From Monocercomonoides exilis (Eukaryota; Preaxostyla; Oxymonadida; Polymastigidae): a stretch of DNA of 64,000 nt. The position numbers and the translations under genes are program-made. The first letter of the stretch is position 1, and each line of letters begins with the position of its first letter. Positions 32,331-43,462 of this stretch are shown here, one piece after another. The notes under the pieces were generated by a model. The model was not told where the DNA came from. It worked only from the letters and a program-made list of their open reading frames with translations, and ran no database searches. Location of the stretch: assembly GCA_001643675.2 (NCBI GenBank), contig LSRY02000018.1:1240001-1304000 (forward strand), in the 5' to 3' direction.

Positions 32331-35172
32331 TGACATTGGAAGAACTTGATTGTTGATCATCAATTTTCTTTTCAATTTTCTCGCTTTCATCTTTTTCTAA
32401 ACTTGATTCTGATTTTTTCTCTTTCTCTTCTTTTTTGCCTTCACCACTTTCACTCGATTCTTTCCCACTTTCCTTTCCTTTATCCTTCTCTTTCTCTCTT
32501 TCTCTTTCTCTTTCTCTTTCTCTTTCTTTCTCCTTCACCTTCTCTTTCTCTCTCTCTTTCTCTTTCTCTTCTTCAAAAAGCGGCTCCGCGCAAAGCGTCT
32601 TTATCTGCTGCACAATAACTTTTGTTTCTGTTGTCAAAATATAAAACTTCTCCACCACTTCCACAATCTCCTTCACTTTCTCGTTGATAAGGTCGTATTC
32701 TTTCTCAAGAGGCCCTTTAACTCTGCATTCTCCCTTTCGCTTTGCCTTCAATTTGAATTGCGATCTTTTTGCAGCTTTTTGCTTTGCATTCCTTTTTGTC
32801 CTTTCTATCGGCAGCTGTTTTGATTCAATTTCCTCGTTTCTTTTTCCTTCGCTTGTCTCATTTGAATGATTATTATCATAATCACCACCATTTTCAGCAT
32901 CACTTTCATTAAGAGTACTGCTGCTGCTGTTTTCACCCTGTTTCTCTGATTGCTTCTCCTTTTCATCTGAAACTTCGGCTTCTTCTGAGTTGTCTGGTTT
33001 GTCTGCCTTTTCGGTTGTTTCAACGTTGCCTTTGTCATATTCTTCATCCGCTTCTGCCTTTTTCTCTGTGCCTTTATCATCTCCATCACTTTTAGTTTTA
33101 ACCTCATTTTCATCCTGTGTTGATTCCTCTTTTTCTTCTTCTTCATTCTCTTCTTCTTCAAATTCCTCGTCTTCTTCTTCCTCCTCTTCCTCTTCCTCTT
33201 CTTCTTCTTCTCCCTCTTCTTCTTCCTCCTCCGTGTCTTCATCGAATTCGTCTTCTCCTCCTTCACACATTAAATCGAAACTAAAAACCCCTTCCTTTTT
33301 TCTAATCCTCCTCCTCTTCCTCCTCGCTTCTTTCACTTTCTCTCTCTCTTTCTCCTTTTCTCTCCTATTCCTCTCCTCTCTTTCCTCATCAATCTCCTTC
33401 TGCGCCCTCGTCTTCAGCACCTCCAGAACCTGCTGCAGTCGATTAACCATCGCGAAGATCTTGCAGATCGTCTTCACCTCTTTCGGCCCTGTTGTCAGCG
33501 GCATCACAGTCGTCGACGGCATCGGGATGTCCCCCATCGCCGACAGCGGGTGCCGGAATTTGTTGAATGGAGGCGTTTTCAGAGGCCTGAGTGGGTCGTA
33601 GTTTGCGTTCATTGTCTTCATGAAGAGATAGATGATTCGGATGCCGTAGTTCGGAAGGTATGGTGCGGAGGTCGCGTTGAGCAGGGTTATTCCCATCCGC
33701 AGGTGGAAGTCGTCGATCTTTGAGATCGTGTCCATTTGCTTTGTGGTTGATGACCACTGTTGGTGAATGAAAGAAGTGCATTGACAAATTATAACAGAAA
33801 GTGCATTGCAATTCATTTAATTCGAAAAGAATAATTTAAAATTTTTATTTGAAGGTTACAAAATTTGAAAAAATATGTATTTTAATTATGTGTGAAAATC
33901 AAACTGAGAACAAACCAGTCCGTATATCATAAACTGCTCGATTAGGCAGACAGTTTTCTTGATTAATGTCAGTCCTTTCTCTTCGGGAATGCTTTGCTTG
34001 TTGATGTTACTCAGGAAAATATTCATTAAGCAAGTGCCAAATCGTTGAGTTTGTATTAAATGCCGCGGGAGGATTATTAAAGATAACTGAATTTATGTTG
34101 ATAATATTAAAAGGCGAAAAAAACGATTAGGATTAAATTAAATATGAAATAAAAAACAACAAAGTTGTCAAATTTCTAAATTGAAAAGCAACGGTCAAGG
34201 AAAAATCAAAAACTCTTAAAACCTAATCAGTTTTATCCTCATTTTAATTTCTTCTATTTCAATAAAGTGAGTTTTATTCAAAAATGTCTTAAGCCTTTAT
34301 AATCCTATTTTCACATACAGTTCTCATTGCCTTGAGAATACAATACATTTGATGGTACGTTGGACAATGAGGTGGGCGTGGATTTGTGCTCCAGTCAGTA
34401 AACATTCTTGTTGTTATAATCTGGTTAAAGCGATGCTTAACCAATTTGTTGGTTAGACTCAGATGAATGTTACAGCCAGAAAAGAATGAAAGTGTGGCAT
34501 GTGGATCCATAAGTTCCTTTAAACTACTCTCTGGAACATATTCTACTGGTTTGAGCTCTTTTCTCATCTTTCTCTCAGCAGCAGTTGTAAGTGTATCAAA
34601 GTTAAAAGGGAAAAATTGTCCCAGAAGATCAAATGCTTCTGTAAAATGAGGTTGAGTTTTTATAACAAGGAGCACAAATGATAGCGCTTTTCTCATAAAT
34701 TTTCTAATTGCGATCAGTTCATCCGTAGGATAGTCTCTGTTTCAAAAAATGACATATTTCATAAATATGATTAAAGGCAAAAACAAACTTGATTTTCGCA
34801 ATTGTTTTCATTGATAATGATATTAAAGAAAATAAATGCATTAATATGTTTGTAGGAATTTGTTCGATTTTTTCTTCATTTCGAAGCTCCAAAAGAGGAA
34901 TCATTTCAGTTACAGCAGCAGCCAAAACACCTTTAAAAAAAGAAACATATGAAAATAAATATTGTTATTCGAAATTATCTCTTGCACAAACAGATATCAT
35001 CGGAAGTAATCAAAGGCTTCAATTCCTTTGCAATAAGTTTAAGATTCTCTAAAGACTTGAGAGCAGGATGAATTCCTTAAAAAGCCAAGTTTTTTGTAAA
35101 GAGCGTTAAGAAAAATGTAATGTGCATACGTAATTGAAAACGTGTGCGTGTATAAACGATTTTATCTGACAT
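30966..35172 (-). CDS. Unrecognised 1155-aa protein with long Glu and Ser tracts, seven exons
   Basis: Exons (minus): 35172-35130, 35075-34992, 34930-34789, 34736-34319, 34086-33916, 33756-32079, 31897-30966. All joins are GT-AG and in phase, total 3,468 nt. Residues 1-390 are a helical globular part with HEAT-like pattern (VLAAAVTEMIPLLELRNEEK, FMRKALSFVLLVIKTQPHF, GLTLIKKTVCLIEQFM). Then come a basic coiled coil (EREERNRREKEKEREKVKEA), Glu-rich and Lys/Glu/Arg repeats, a run of about 37 Ser, a conserved-looking piece (FYDIFQKFRITHDIMCLYAT), a Gln-rich part, a second Ser run, and an ordered C-terminus (FLLSVVDAFEDNLFEYAALT). I cannot name the family. It shares an 82-bp promoter region with the DeSI-like gene. 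The many ORFs opposite are shadows. Confidence 0.7.
32220..32330. repeat. GAA/GAT trinucleotide tract (poly-Ser on the minus strand)
   Basis: A near-perfect run of (GAA)n then (GAT)n on the + strand, coding an uninterrupted Ser run of about 37 residues in the minus-strand gene. Confidence 0.9.
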
Positions 35173-35254
35173 TTTCAATGAAAATAAAAAATGTGATCGT
35201 TTATGGACCATATTAATTTTATGAATTACTTATTTTTGTTTTCATGTTTCATTA
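35173..35254. promoter_or_regulatory. Short divergent promoter region (82 bp)
   Basis: The start codons of the 1155-aa gene (minus, 35172) and the DeSI-like gene (plus, 35255) are separated by only 82 AT-rich bases, so 5' UTRs and promoters of both must lie in it or overlap the genes. No TATA or other motif stands out from the AT background. Confidence 0.55.
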
Positions 35255-38148
35255 ATGACAGAAAATTCTGAAACTACCGAAGGAACACCCATTTACATCA
35301 ACGTTTATGATCTTTTGATTAAAGGCAAAAATTTTAACAATCGATTTTTTGTATGTATCTTGAAAATGTTTTTTTAAAATAATAACGAATTTATATCGTT
35401 GCTTAAATTTGTATTTATTCTTTTGTTTGCTTTATTCAGAGTTTTTATCATAGTGGAGTCCAAATTGGCTTTAGAGGTTGATATTTTTGCTTTAGGATTT
35501 TTGAAATACTCTTTAACAATTATTTTTTTCAGAATATGCATTTGGAGGTGGAAGAAAGGGAAGCGGGGTTTGGGTTCAACCTCCTGCTTATGCTCCTAAA
35601 GGGTGCGTGTTTAGAGAAACAAAGTTTATTGGTAATTGCACAAAAACAAGTGAAGAAATTCAAGCATTGATTTCAAAAATCAGTGAAGAATATCAGTCTT
35701 CCTCCTACCACATTGTTAAACGAAACTGTAATGATTTTGCGAATGATCTTTGCTTCAGATTATGTGGAGTTGTATGTTATTTTGCAGTTAATATATTTTC
35801 AGTTTTTTTACTAAAAAATTTATTAAAGGGGATACCAAAGTGGGTAAATAGCACAGCTTCATTCATTGGGAAATTTATTGGAAAATCAACAAGTTTGTTT
35901 TAATATTTCACATTTTTTATTTGTAATGTGCTTTGTGTTGCTGTGATATAAAGTGCCTGGGGATCTAATAGCAACACCTTCAAAAGAAGGTGAAGCTAAT
36001 TCAATTGGTGAAACTGATTTTGCAGACTGGGAAGAGCTGACATATGAATTTCCAGTTACATCATCTCCACATGATTCGGACTCTGATAGATCTGAAGACA
36101 TTAAAGAAGATCAAAAGAAAAGAGCTGCCAAAAGCGAACAAAAGGAAAATCGAACAGAAGAATCAGGAGAAAGTGAAGACAGTGAAGAAATATTTGATTT
36201 TGAAGGAAGCTTTGAATTTGCAGCGGTGAAGCCTTCTGAATATCTTTCTTTTCCTGACGAAGGATCGAAGGGCGATGGAGATAAGGACGAGAGAAAAATC
36301 GATGCTGCTGATTTAAACGCAGAAATATTGAAGAAGCTGAAGAAGAAGAAGAAAGAGAAAAAGAAACAGCAAAAGCAGAAGGAGAAGCAGAAGCAGTCTG
36401 CGCATGAAGATGAAGATGAAGAAGACAAATTGCACACGGCAGGCGCATCTGCTGCCAGTTCTTCACCTCCTTCTCCCGCTTTGTCTTCTTCTTCTTCTGA
36501 TTCTTCGGATTCATCTGAATCTTCCGATTACCTGCCTCCTTATCACTTCAGAGCATCTCGCCATTTGGATGCTCCAGTTGTCACAAAAAGATCTCATTCT
36601 GCTTCAGATTTCAAAGGAAAGCATGGAGAAAATGAGAAGAATGAGAGAAAGAAAGATAATTCAAATGTTTCCAATGAAATAGGCACAAATAAAGGATCCA
36701 CTGACAGTATTTCAAGGCATTTAACTCCATCGGGAAGTGAAGAGTCTCTTAATTCAGTGGACTTTCTTGAAGGGGTGGAGAAGAGAAGAGCGCAGAGAGA
36801 GAGAGAAAGGCAGATGAGACACAAAGTGCGTCATCGCTCTGTTGTGGAAGAAATCATGAATAGCAAAAATAACATGGATATCACATCACTGCAAGTCAAT
36901 AGAAAGACTTCTGGTTCTTCTGGTTCTTCTCATTCTTCTCATTCTTCTTCTTCTTCTTTGCCTCCTTTGCATCCTCCGCACCCTCATTCCCGCCATTCCT
37001 CAATCAATTCACGTGATCATTCACCGGCTCCGTATGCTCCATCTCCTCCTCTTCCTTCCTCTTCTCGCACATCTTCTTCTCATTCCCCTTCTTCTTCTTC
37101 TTCTTCCCATTCGCATTCACACCTTTCCTCCTCTCCCCCTTCTTTCCCTGATTCTCATCCTTTCCCGCCTCCTCCGCGCTTCGCACTCGACATGGCACAT
37201 TCTCCCTTATCTTCGCGCATCCACCCTCCGCCTGCCTCATTCAACAAACAAACAGAACACAGCTCAGCAAGTTCCTCACATTTTTCTCATTTATCTTCTC
37301 CTCCTCCTCCTCCTCCTGCTTCTTCTTCTTCTTCTTCTTCTTCTCTCCCTCCTCCTCCTTCTCATTCACTTCCTTCTTCTTCTCCCCTCAAACAGAACAC
37401 TTCCTCTGCATCTGATCGTCATTCACCATTTCAGCCACGTTATTCCTCTTCCCATTCCAACGGCCCTTCCAAAATTACTTCTGCCACTCGTTCACCGCCA
37501 CCTCCTCCTCCTCCTTATTCAATGAAGTCTTACCCAACGTCAAATCCTTCATCATCTTCTTCTTCCTCTTCCTCTTCTTCCTCTTCTTCCTCGTCTAAAC
37601 ATTCACGTCACAAAAGCACAAGGCATCGCCATCAGTATGTGGATGATGATAACGATCCTGCTTTTCTGGCTGCCATTGAAGAGTCGAAGAGAGAATACGA
37701 AGAATACCAGAAGAGAATGAAGTTGGCACAAGTGACTGAAGAAGGAGGAGGAAAAGAAGGAGACGAAAAAGAAGAGAAAGAAGAGAAAGAGAAAGAAGAA
37801 AAGAAAGAGGAAAAAGAGAAATACGATCGAGAAAATGCGAAGAATGCAACTGACCACAAATCTTCTTCTTCTTCTTCTTCTTTATTTGTACCAGCGTCTT
37901 CTTCAGATCATCGCAATCATCCCCAATCTTCTCTTCCAAAAGTGATGTTTTCTCTTCCACCTGCCCTCACACTCGCAAACACAGTCACAACTAAGACAAC
38001 ACATTCAATCACAACTGGGTCTTCCCTTTTGCCTTTGGCTTTGCCTTCTCCTCCGCCTCGGCACACTTCAGTTTCTCCTTCTCCTTCTCCCTCTCCCTCT
38101 CCCTCTCATTCTTGCTCTCATTCTTCTTCTTTGCATGTGTCAAAATAA
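35255..38148 (+). CDS. DeSI/PPPDE-family isopeptidase with a long tail containing a UIM
   Basis: Exons 35255-35350, 35440-35476, 35533-35768, 35829-35892 and 35954-38148 join to 875 codons. Residues 1-145 form a PPPDE (DeSI-type) papain-fold thiol peptidase: TPIYINVYDLL, FYHSGVQIG (catalytic His), EYAFGGG, VFRETKFIGN, then YHIVKRNCNDFANDLC (catalytic Cys in RNCNDF) and IPKWVN. Relatives remove SUMO or ubiquitin from proteins. The last join (35892 to 35954) turns a stop-ending exon into a continuation and supplies A+TG as Met, so the tail is probably the same protein. The tail is Asp/Glu- then Ser/Pro-rich, with one ordered patch, DNDPAFLAAIEESKREYEEY (37644-37703), a good ubiquitin-interacting motif. 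Without that last splice these would be two proteins, the first ending at 35903. Confidence 0.72.
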
Positions 38149-39110
38149 CTTAGAGATTTTTTTCAATTTATATTTTTTTTTTCATTTTTCCTCTTCCTCC
38201 TCTTCGTTTTCATTATTTCTTCTTGTTCAACTTGCATTCCATATGCATCACATCAAATGTAATTCAAGTTCTGTTTAAAAATCGATTGGATCAACAAACA
38301 TCTTCCTTCAAAGAGATAAGTGTGAAATGACTTTCAATTTGCTTCTATTTTTTTAAGCTGTTATTTCTGCACAGAGTTACTGATTGTCACTATTTCTGTG
38401 TTTGTGTTTTTGAAATTTTTATTTTATTTTATTCATTTTTTTGTTTGTTTGTTTTGTTAAAATGATTCATTTTCTCCTCTAAATTCATTTTTGAGGTGTT
38501 GTCGTGTTGTTGAAGAAATGAATCATATTTTTTTTTTATTCAGAAATATTATTGTTTATCAATTTTCAGTCAGAAGAGAAACATTTATCTGACAAAAACA
38601 GCCTCTTTTTTTCATTTTTTCCAATCAACTGTATTTTTTTGTATTCTTCTTGCATTGCTTCTTGTTTCTGTGTTATTTGTTGATCCAATCAGATTCCTAC
38701 AAAACTTCAATTTTTTCTGGAAATTCTTTTAAAAATATTAAAAAAAAAGTTTTTTTTTCTGATTTTTGAATAAACTAAATTTCAAACCTTGAGTTTCAAT
38801 TGTTATTTTTTAAACTTCTTTTTCTTCTTTGTTATATGAGTCATTTCAATAAGTTTTCATTCACAACATTGAAAGCAAATAAATAATAAAATGAAGCAAG
38901 ACAAATCATTATTATTTTCTATTGGAAGCTGTTTGGTGTAAATACAACAAGACATTCACTCCCATTCAACACAAAGAAAAAGAAACGAAAAATGAATTTT
39001 AAAAGATATGATATCAACGCAAACAAGAATAACACGCAAGTGGAAAAAGAAATTAAATGTAATGAGAAATTTGGAAATGTGTGTGATTTATGCCTTCTTT
39101 TTTTCATTGT
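38149..39110. other. Intergenic between convergent genes, no gene seen
   Basis: About 960 bases of T-rich sequence between two 3' ends. No ORF or repeat pair noticed. Confidence 0.55.
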
Positions 39111-40185
39111 TCATTCAACTTTTATCTTTTCGTTCTCGTCTTTTGTCTCGGATTTCTCTGCTTTCTGCTTTTCCTTCTCTTTTTGATATATTACCAATAA
39201 TTCAGAGTCCATTCTTTCGCGTCGTACCAAATCTCTACTCAGTTTTAATTCAAGCATTTTCCTTCTATATGCAACTTCAATCTCTTCTTTTGTACTTTTT
39301 TCACCTCCTTCTGTGTCTTCTTTCAAACAGCTTCGGTAGAAAAATGACGCAATACGCCAAAGTATCATTCCCCATACCCAAACCACAAATGATAATGTTG
39401 TTATAAAAAGAGCTAAATTGCTCACAAAGAATGGATTAGGTAACGATAGCAAAGGGGGATAATCGTTAATTGGAAAATAGTAGCAGCAATGAGCATCAGG
39501 TGCGCTTCCAGTATTTGAATGATGTGCAGGCCAGCTTGTAAGATCTCGTGAAGTGTTTGTGCATTCTCCTGTTCTATAAAACAAAAAACAATGTTTTGTT
39601 GAGAATAATGAAATTAAAGCAAACGTTTCTTCTGTTATGACCCTATTAGATCGTATTTTTCGATTCATTTTATCCGTGCTCCAGTATGAAACATTAAAAA
39701 GATGTTTACATATTTTTTGAGTTGAATCTTACAAAAAATTACAATTGTAATATCAAGAAAAAGATAAGTATAAACCCGTTCCCAGAGGATCTGAATCCGT
39801 TTTGTTGAAATAAGCTTTTAGTGTGCACTCAGTTTTTTTCATCTTCATTCTAACAATAAATTTTTTAAAAATGAATTCGAATTTGCAAAAAAATTCGAAG
39901 TTAAGTCAACCTATATTTTATTGTGTCAGCAAAATCGATCCAAGTATCACGTACACACACAAAAGCGACTATTGAAACTTTTATAATTAAGAGAATAATC
40001 AGAATAAGGAAAATGTTTGTGATGTTTTCAAACCTGCAACAAACAAAAACATTCGACGAACTCCATATTTCTTTTGCTTTTGTTCTCCTTTTTTCTTCTC
40101 TAAAAATATTAATTAAGTGGCAATTTATAATATTCAATCGCAACATACCCATATAACGCAAAACCTTGGAAAAAGAATCTTTGTG
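39111..40185 (-). CDS. Two-TM membrane protein with a Cys-rich loop (5' end uncertain)
   Basis: Exons on the minus strand: about 40185 to 40160 (FFFQGFALYG), 40033-39911, 39849-39776 and 39568-39111. Joined they give TM1 (NIFLILIILLIIKVSIVAFV), a loop of about 70 residues with Cys residues (TECTLKAYF, TGECTNTSRD, HCCYYFP), TM2 (FFVSNLALFITTLSFVVWVW) and a charged coiled-coil tail (RRKMLELKLSRDLVRRERMD), ending in TAA. Topology would be cytoplasmic N- and C-termini with an outside loop, like a channel accessory subunit, but no family is recognised. The start codon was not found. Layout resembles the 415-aa protein at 1314-2561. Confidence 0.55.
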
Positions 40186-40189
40186 AGAA

Positions 40190-40859
40190 ATAAAAAAAAT
40201 TATATAACCATAACCTTTTATACTTCAAAAATTTTTTATTCGAAAGGAAAAAAGTTATTAAAGTATTTTATCATTTTTAGCAGAAAAAAAATCTCATTTG
40301 ACAAAACAGTTAATCAAAATCTGCATGAGAGAAAATATCGAATCATTTGAATTCATTTCGAATAAGAATAAAATTCTTCTGATATTTGTTTGATTTTTTT
40401 TTATATAAAATACATATAATATTTTTTTATTCTTTGTGTTTTCCTTTTTAAATTATTATTATCTTTATCTTTTTTGGGATTAAATCATAAAAACCATTCC
40501 GTTTTAGGAAAAATTTCCCATCTAAAGATTTGTTTCGAAAAAAAAAAATTGAAAAATGTGTACTGTTGCATCATAAATCGAAATTACTATCTAATTTTTA
40601 TCTCAAACACTTGGTTTTGCAAATAAATCATGCATTCAGCATCAGAATGATAAATATCTCAAAAAGACAAAAATCCTTTTCATAAGAATCACACAAAAAA
40701 TATTTTGTGTTCAAAAATAATCACACATATTTTTTTCTCCAAATTATAGACCAGAATCAAAAAGTAAAAAAAGAAAAAGCAAAGATGAATAATATTTAAA
40801 ACGACCATCATGAAAATAAAAGCATATAAAAATTTGATAAATAATTAATTTGTACCAAA
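40190..40859. other. Intergenic, no gene seen
   Basis: AT-rich, between the 5' end of the membrane-protein gene and the MITE. The missing first exon of that gene may lie here. Confidence 0.45.
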
Positions 40860-40861
40860 TA

Positions 40862-41257
40862 CAGATATCGCATATAATTCAGGACATCGCACAAAATACC
40901 GTACAAGATCGATTTCACAATAACTGCAAGAGGAATAATTCTGACAATTTTCCTCAAAATACATCTCTTCAATACAAACTCATTTGAAATACAAAACTTT
41001 CAAAATAGCTTCATTTGAGCTCAGAAAAATTAATGTCGAAATTTCGGAAAAATAGGTTGTTGAGATTCTTCGATATTTCATTAATAATTTTTTACTTAGC
41101 TCAAATGAAGCTATTTTGAAAGTTTTGTATTTCAAATGAGTTTGTATTGAAGAGATGTATTTTGAGGAAAATTGTCAGAATTATTCCTCTTGCAGTTATT
41201 GTGAAATCGATCTTGTACGGTATTTTGTGCGATGTCCAGTATTTTATGCGATATCTG
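40862..41257. mobile_element. Foldback MITE, family A, copy 2 (396 bp, TA target site)
   Basis: Same family as 2865-3259. Ends CAGATATCGCATA and TATGCGATATCTG are perfect inverted repeats, with TA flanking on both sides (40860-40861 and 41258-41259). The arms (AAGATCGATTTCACAATAA, GACAATTTTCCTCAAAATAC) match copy 1 closely. The central loop (GAAATTTCGGAAAAATAGG) is the reverse complement of that in copy 1. Its ends are better conserved than those of copy 1, suggesting a younger insertion. Confidence 0.9.
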
Positions 41258-41384
41258 TATAATTTTTGCTATTTTTTTTTAACTTTATTGCAAGTTTTGG
41301 ATGGAAAACAATACCAAATATCTTTCAAAAGAATATTTTAATTTTTCATAATTACAATTTCAAACATTTACGTCTTTCCATTTG

Positions 41385-41600
41385 GAAAGTTACAAATGTT
41401 TAATTGTCGATCAATTTTTTTTGATTTCATTTCTTGATCGGATTTCATTTCTCGCTCACAAAACTTCACAAAAATAGAAGCTATCACTTGACAATGAAAT
41501 AATATTCTTTCAAGAGAAGTTTGCAAGCAGAAAAATGAATTAGATCAAGAAAAAAATTTTTATTTTTTTAGAAAATTAAACATTGAAGTCTTTTATTTTT
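41385..41600. repeat. Small third MITE, decayed copy
   Basis: About 215 bases resembling 41803-42014 along their whole length (shared GGAAAgTtaCAAATGTTTAATT start, a central ATAGAAgCTAtc...GACAATG part, and TTAGAAAATTAAACAT end). Terminal repeats are worn. Confidence 0.6.
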
Positions 41601-41802
41601 GAAAGAATAACACATTTTTGAACTCTATTGAATTGTTTTGTTTTCGTGCGAAATCTTTGAAAAATTTTTTTCATTTTTTAAAGAAAAATATTTTCATTTC
41701 ATAAATATAAATTAATAATTATTTTGTAAAGATAATTTTTTATTTAATAATTAAATGAAAATGAAAATTTGAATATTCACGTCTAAATGGGAAATTATTT
41801 TT

Positions 41803-42014
41803 GAAAAGTCGCAAATGTTTAATTTTCAAATAAATAAAAATTTTCATATTTTTATGAAATTTTTGTATGCGAACATCAAACATCACAAATATGGAATCTA
41901 TTTCTGGACAATGCTATTTCAAACATTCTTAAGAAGATTAGTGAGCTGAAACAGAAATTTGAATTAAATATGAATATTTTGATTTACTTAGAAATTAAAC
42001 ATATGCGACTTTTC
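41803..42014. mobile_element. Small third MITE, clearer copy (212 bp)
   Basis: Left end GAAAAGTCGCAAATGTTTAA and right end TTAAACATATGCGACTTTTC are inverted repeats with one mismatch. There is no ORF. A decayed copy lies about 200 bp to the left in the same orientation. Confidence 0.7.
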
Positions 42015-43462
42015 AAAAAGAATTACCAAAATATTCATTTCAATTCATCAAAATTCACCTCAACAGAACAAAAAACATTTTCAAGTGTATTTCCAAAGTT
42101 GTGAATTTCAAAGAGTTAGTTTGAAAATTTGATGAAAATGTACTATTTTCATTTGCACTCTTAATTTTTTTTTAAGAAACTGTTCAAAATTATTTTGTAT
42201 TATGACTGCAAACTGGGTGCTTATTCCTTTCCCGCAAAAATACCTTTGATTACAAAAATAAACACAAATTTTTGCATGAAAAATGCTTATGACTTTTCTG
42301 AGTTATTTATAATGAAACTGATTTTTCTGAATTTTTGATTGAATGCGACATATTCACCGGTTGTTCTGATAGAATAAAAAATACTAATAATTCGGAAATT
42401 AAATAAATCGAATAATTTTTGTCATTGTTGAAATAAATAGACACGAAACTCGGACTTTTTCGAGTTTGAAACTTTTGAATTGGATATTCAATGTTTTATT
42501 TCTTTATGAGTTTTTCACAGACATGAAAATTTCAACAAATATTGGTTATTATTTTTGAAATCATATATTTTCACCAAGTTTAGTCAGTTTTAAAATATAT
42601 CCCATGTCATATTTCATGGACACTGAAATCTGGAAACACCAAAATATGAAATTTTTGTATTTGTTTTTTCTCCAACAATGGCTTTTGTTTCAATTGCAAT
42701 TTTATTTACCATCAAAATGCAATTTTTAAAGACAGAATCAAAGAGTTTTTGAAAACGTCAACTCTTTCAAAAAATGTTTAATTACAAAAAAAAATCTCTC
42801 AAATTATTAAAAAACTTAAAAAATATCAATTGTTATTGAAAAACGAAAATTATTTGAATTAAACTGCAACATATTTTTGATTTTTTTTATTAATCGAGGG
42901 ATTAATGAAATCATTAGTGTCAACCATGAGAGGATAACGAATGAACAACGTATTCTCTGAAAACGCTTCTTTTTTATAACAATAACGAAAACCATTTTTC
43001 CATAACCGTTTCAAATAATGATGAATCGCATTCACGTCAATTACGTATTTTGTTGATTTTTTTTGCAAACATTAATAAATGACATGAATCTCTCTCTCTC
43101 TTTTTTTAAGATAAAACATCAATCAAAAAAAACTTTGAATCATTTTTTCCCTAAATTTTTTAGTATTGATTTCTTTTTTACTCCTGCTGAATGATTTTAT
43201 AATTAATTTTTTTCAAAAACAAAGGAGATTCTTTGAGTCTTTTTTTCATATCATATTTTTTCTTGAAAAAAGGAATTCTTTATGTAATTTTTTTGAAATA
43301 TTCAATTTTCAAATAGTATTTGAATGAAGTTAAATATTTGTGAAAAGAGAAAATTTAATTTCCCGAAAAGAAAAAGTGTGTCAGTGAAATAATTAGCTAC
43401 TTCTCATCCCAAATAAATCCCCCACTTTCTTACTCTAATCTCTCCTCTCATGATACACTTTC
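42015..43462. other. AT-rich intergenic stretch, no gene supported
   Basis: About 1.4 kb. The only ORF with some coding feel is minus-strand 42859-43068 (69 aa, VIDVNAIHHYLKRLWKNGF), too short and isolated to call. Confidence 0.5.

Noticed and set aside
11500-43068. Similar short peptides NMNAIHDLIQRVKN (minus, near 11520) and DVNAIHHYLKRLWKN (minus, near 43020)
   Set aside because: Too short and diverged, with no similarity around them, to call a repeat or a gene family.
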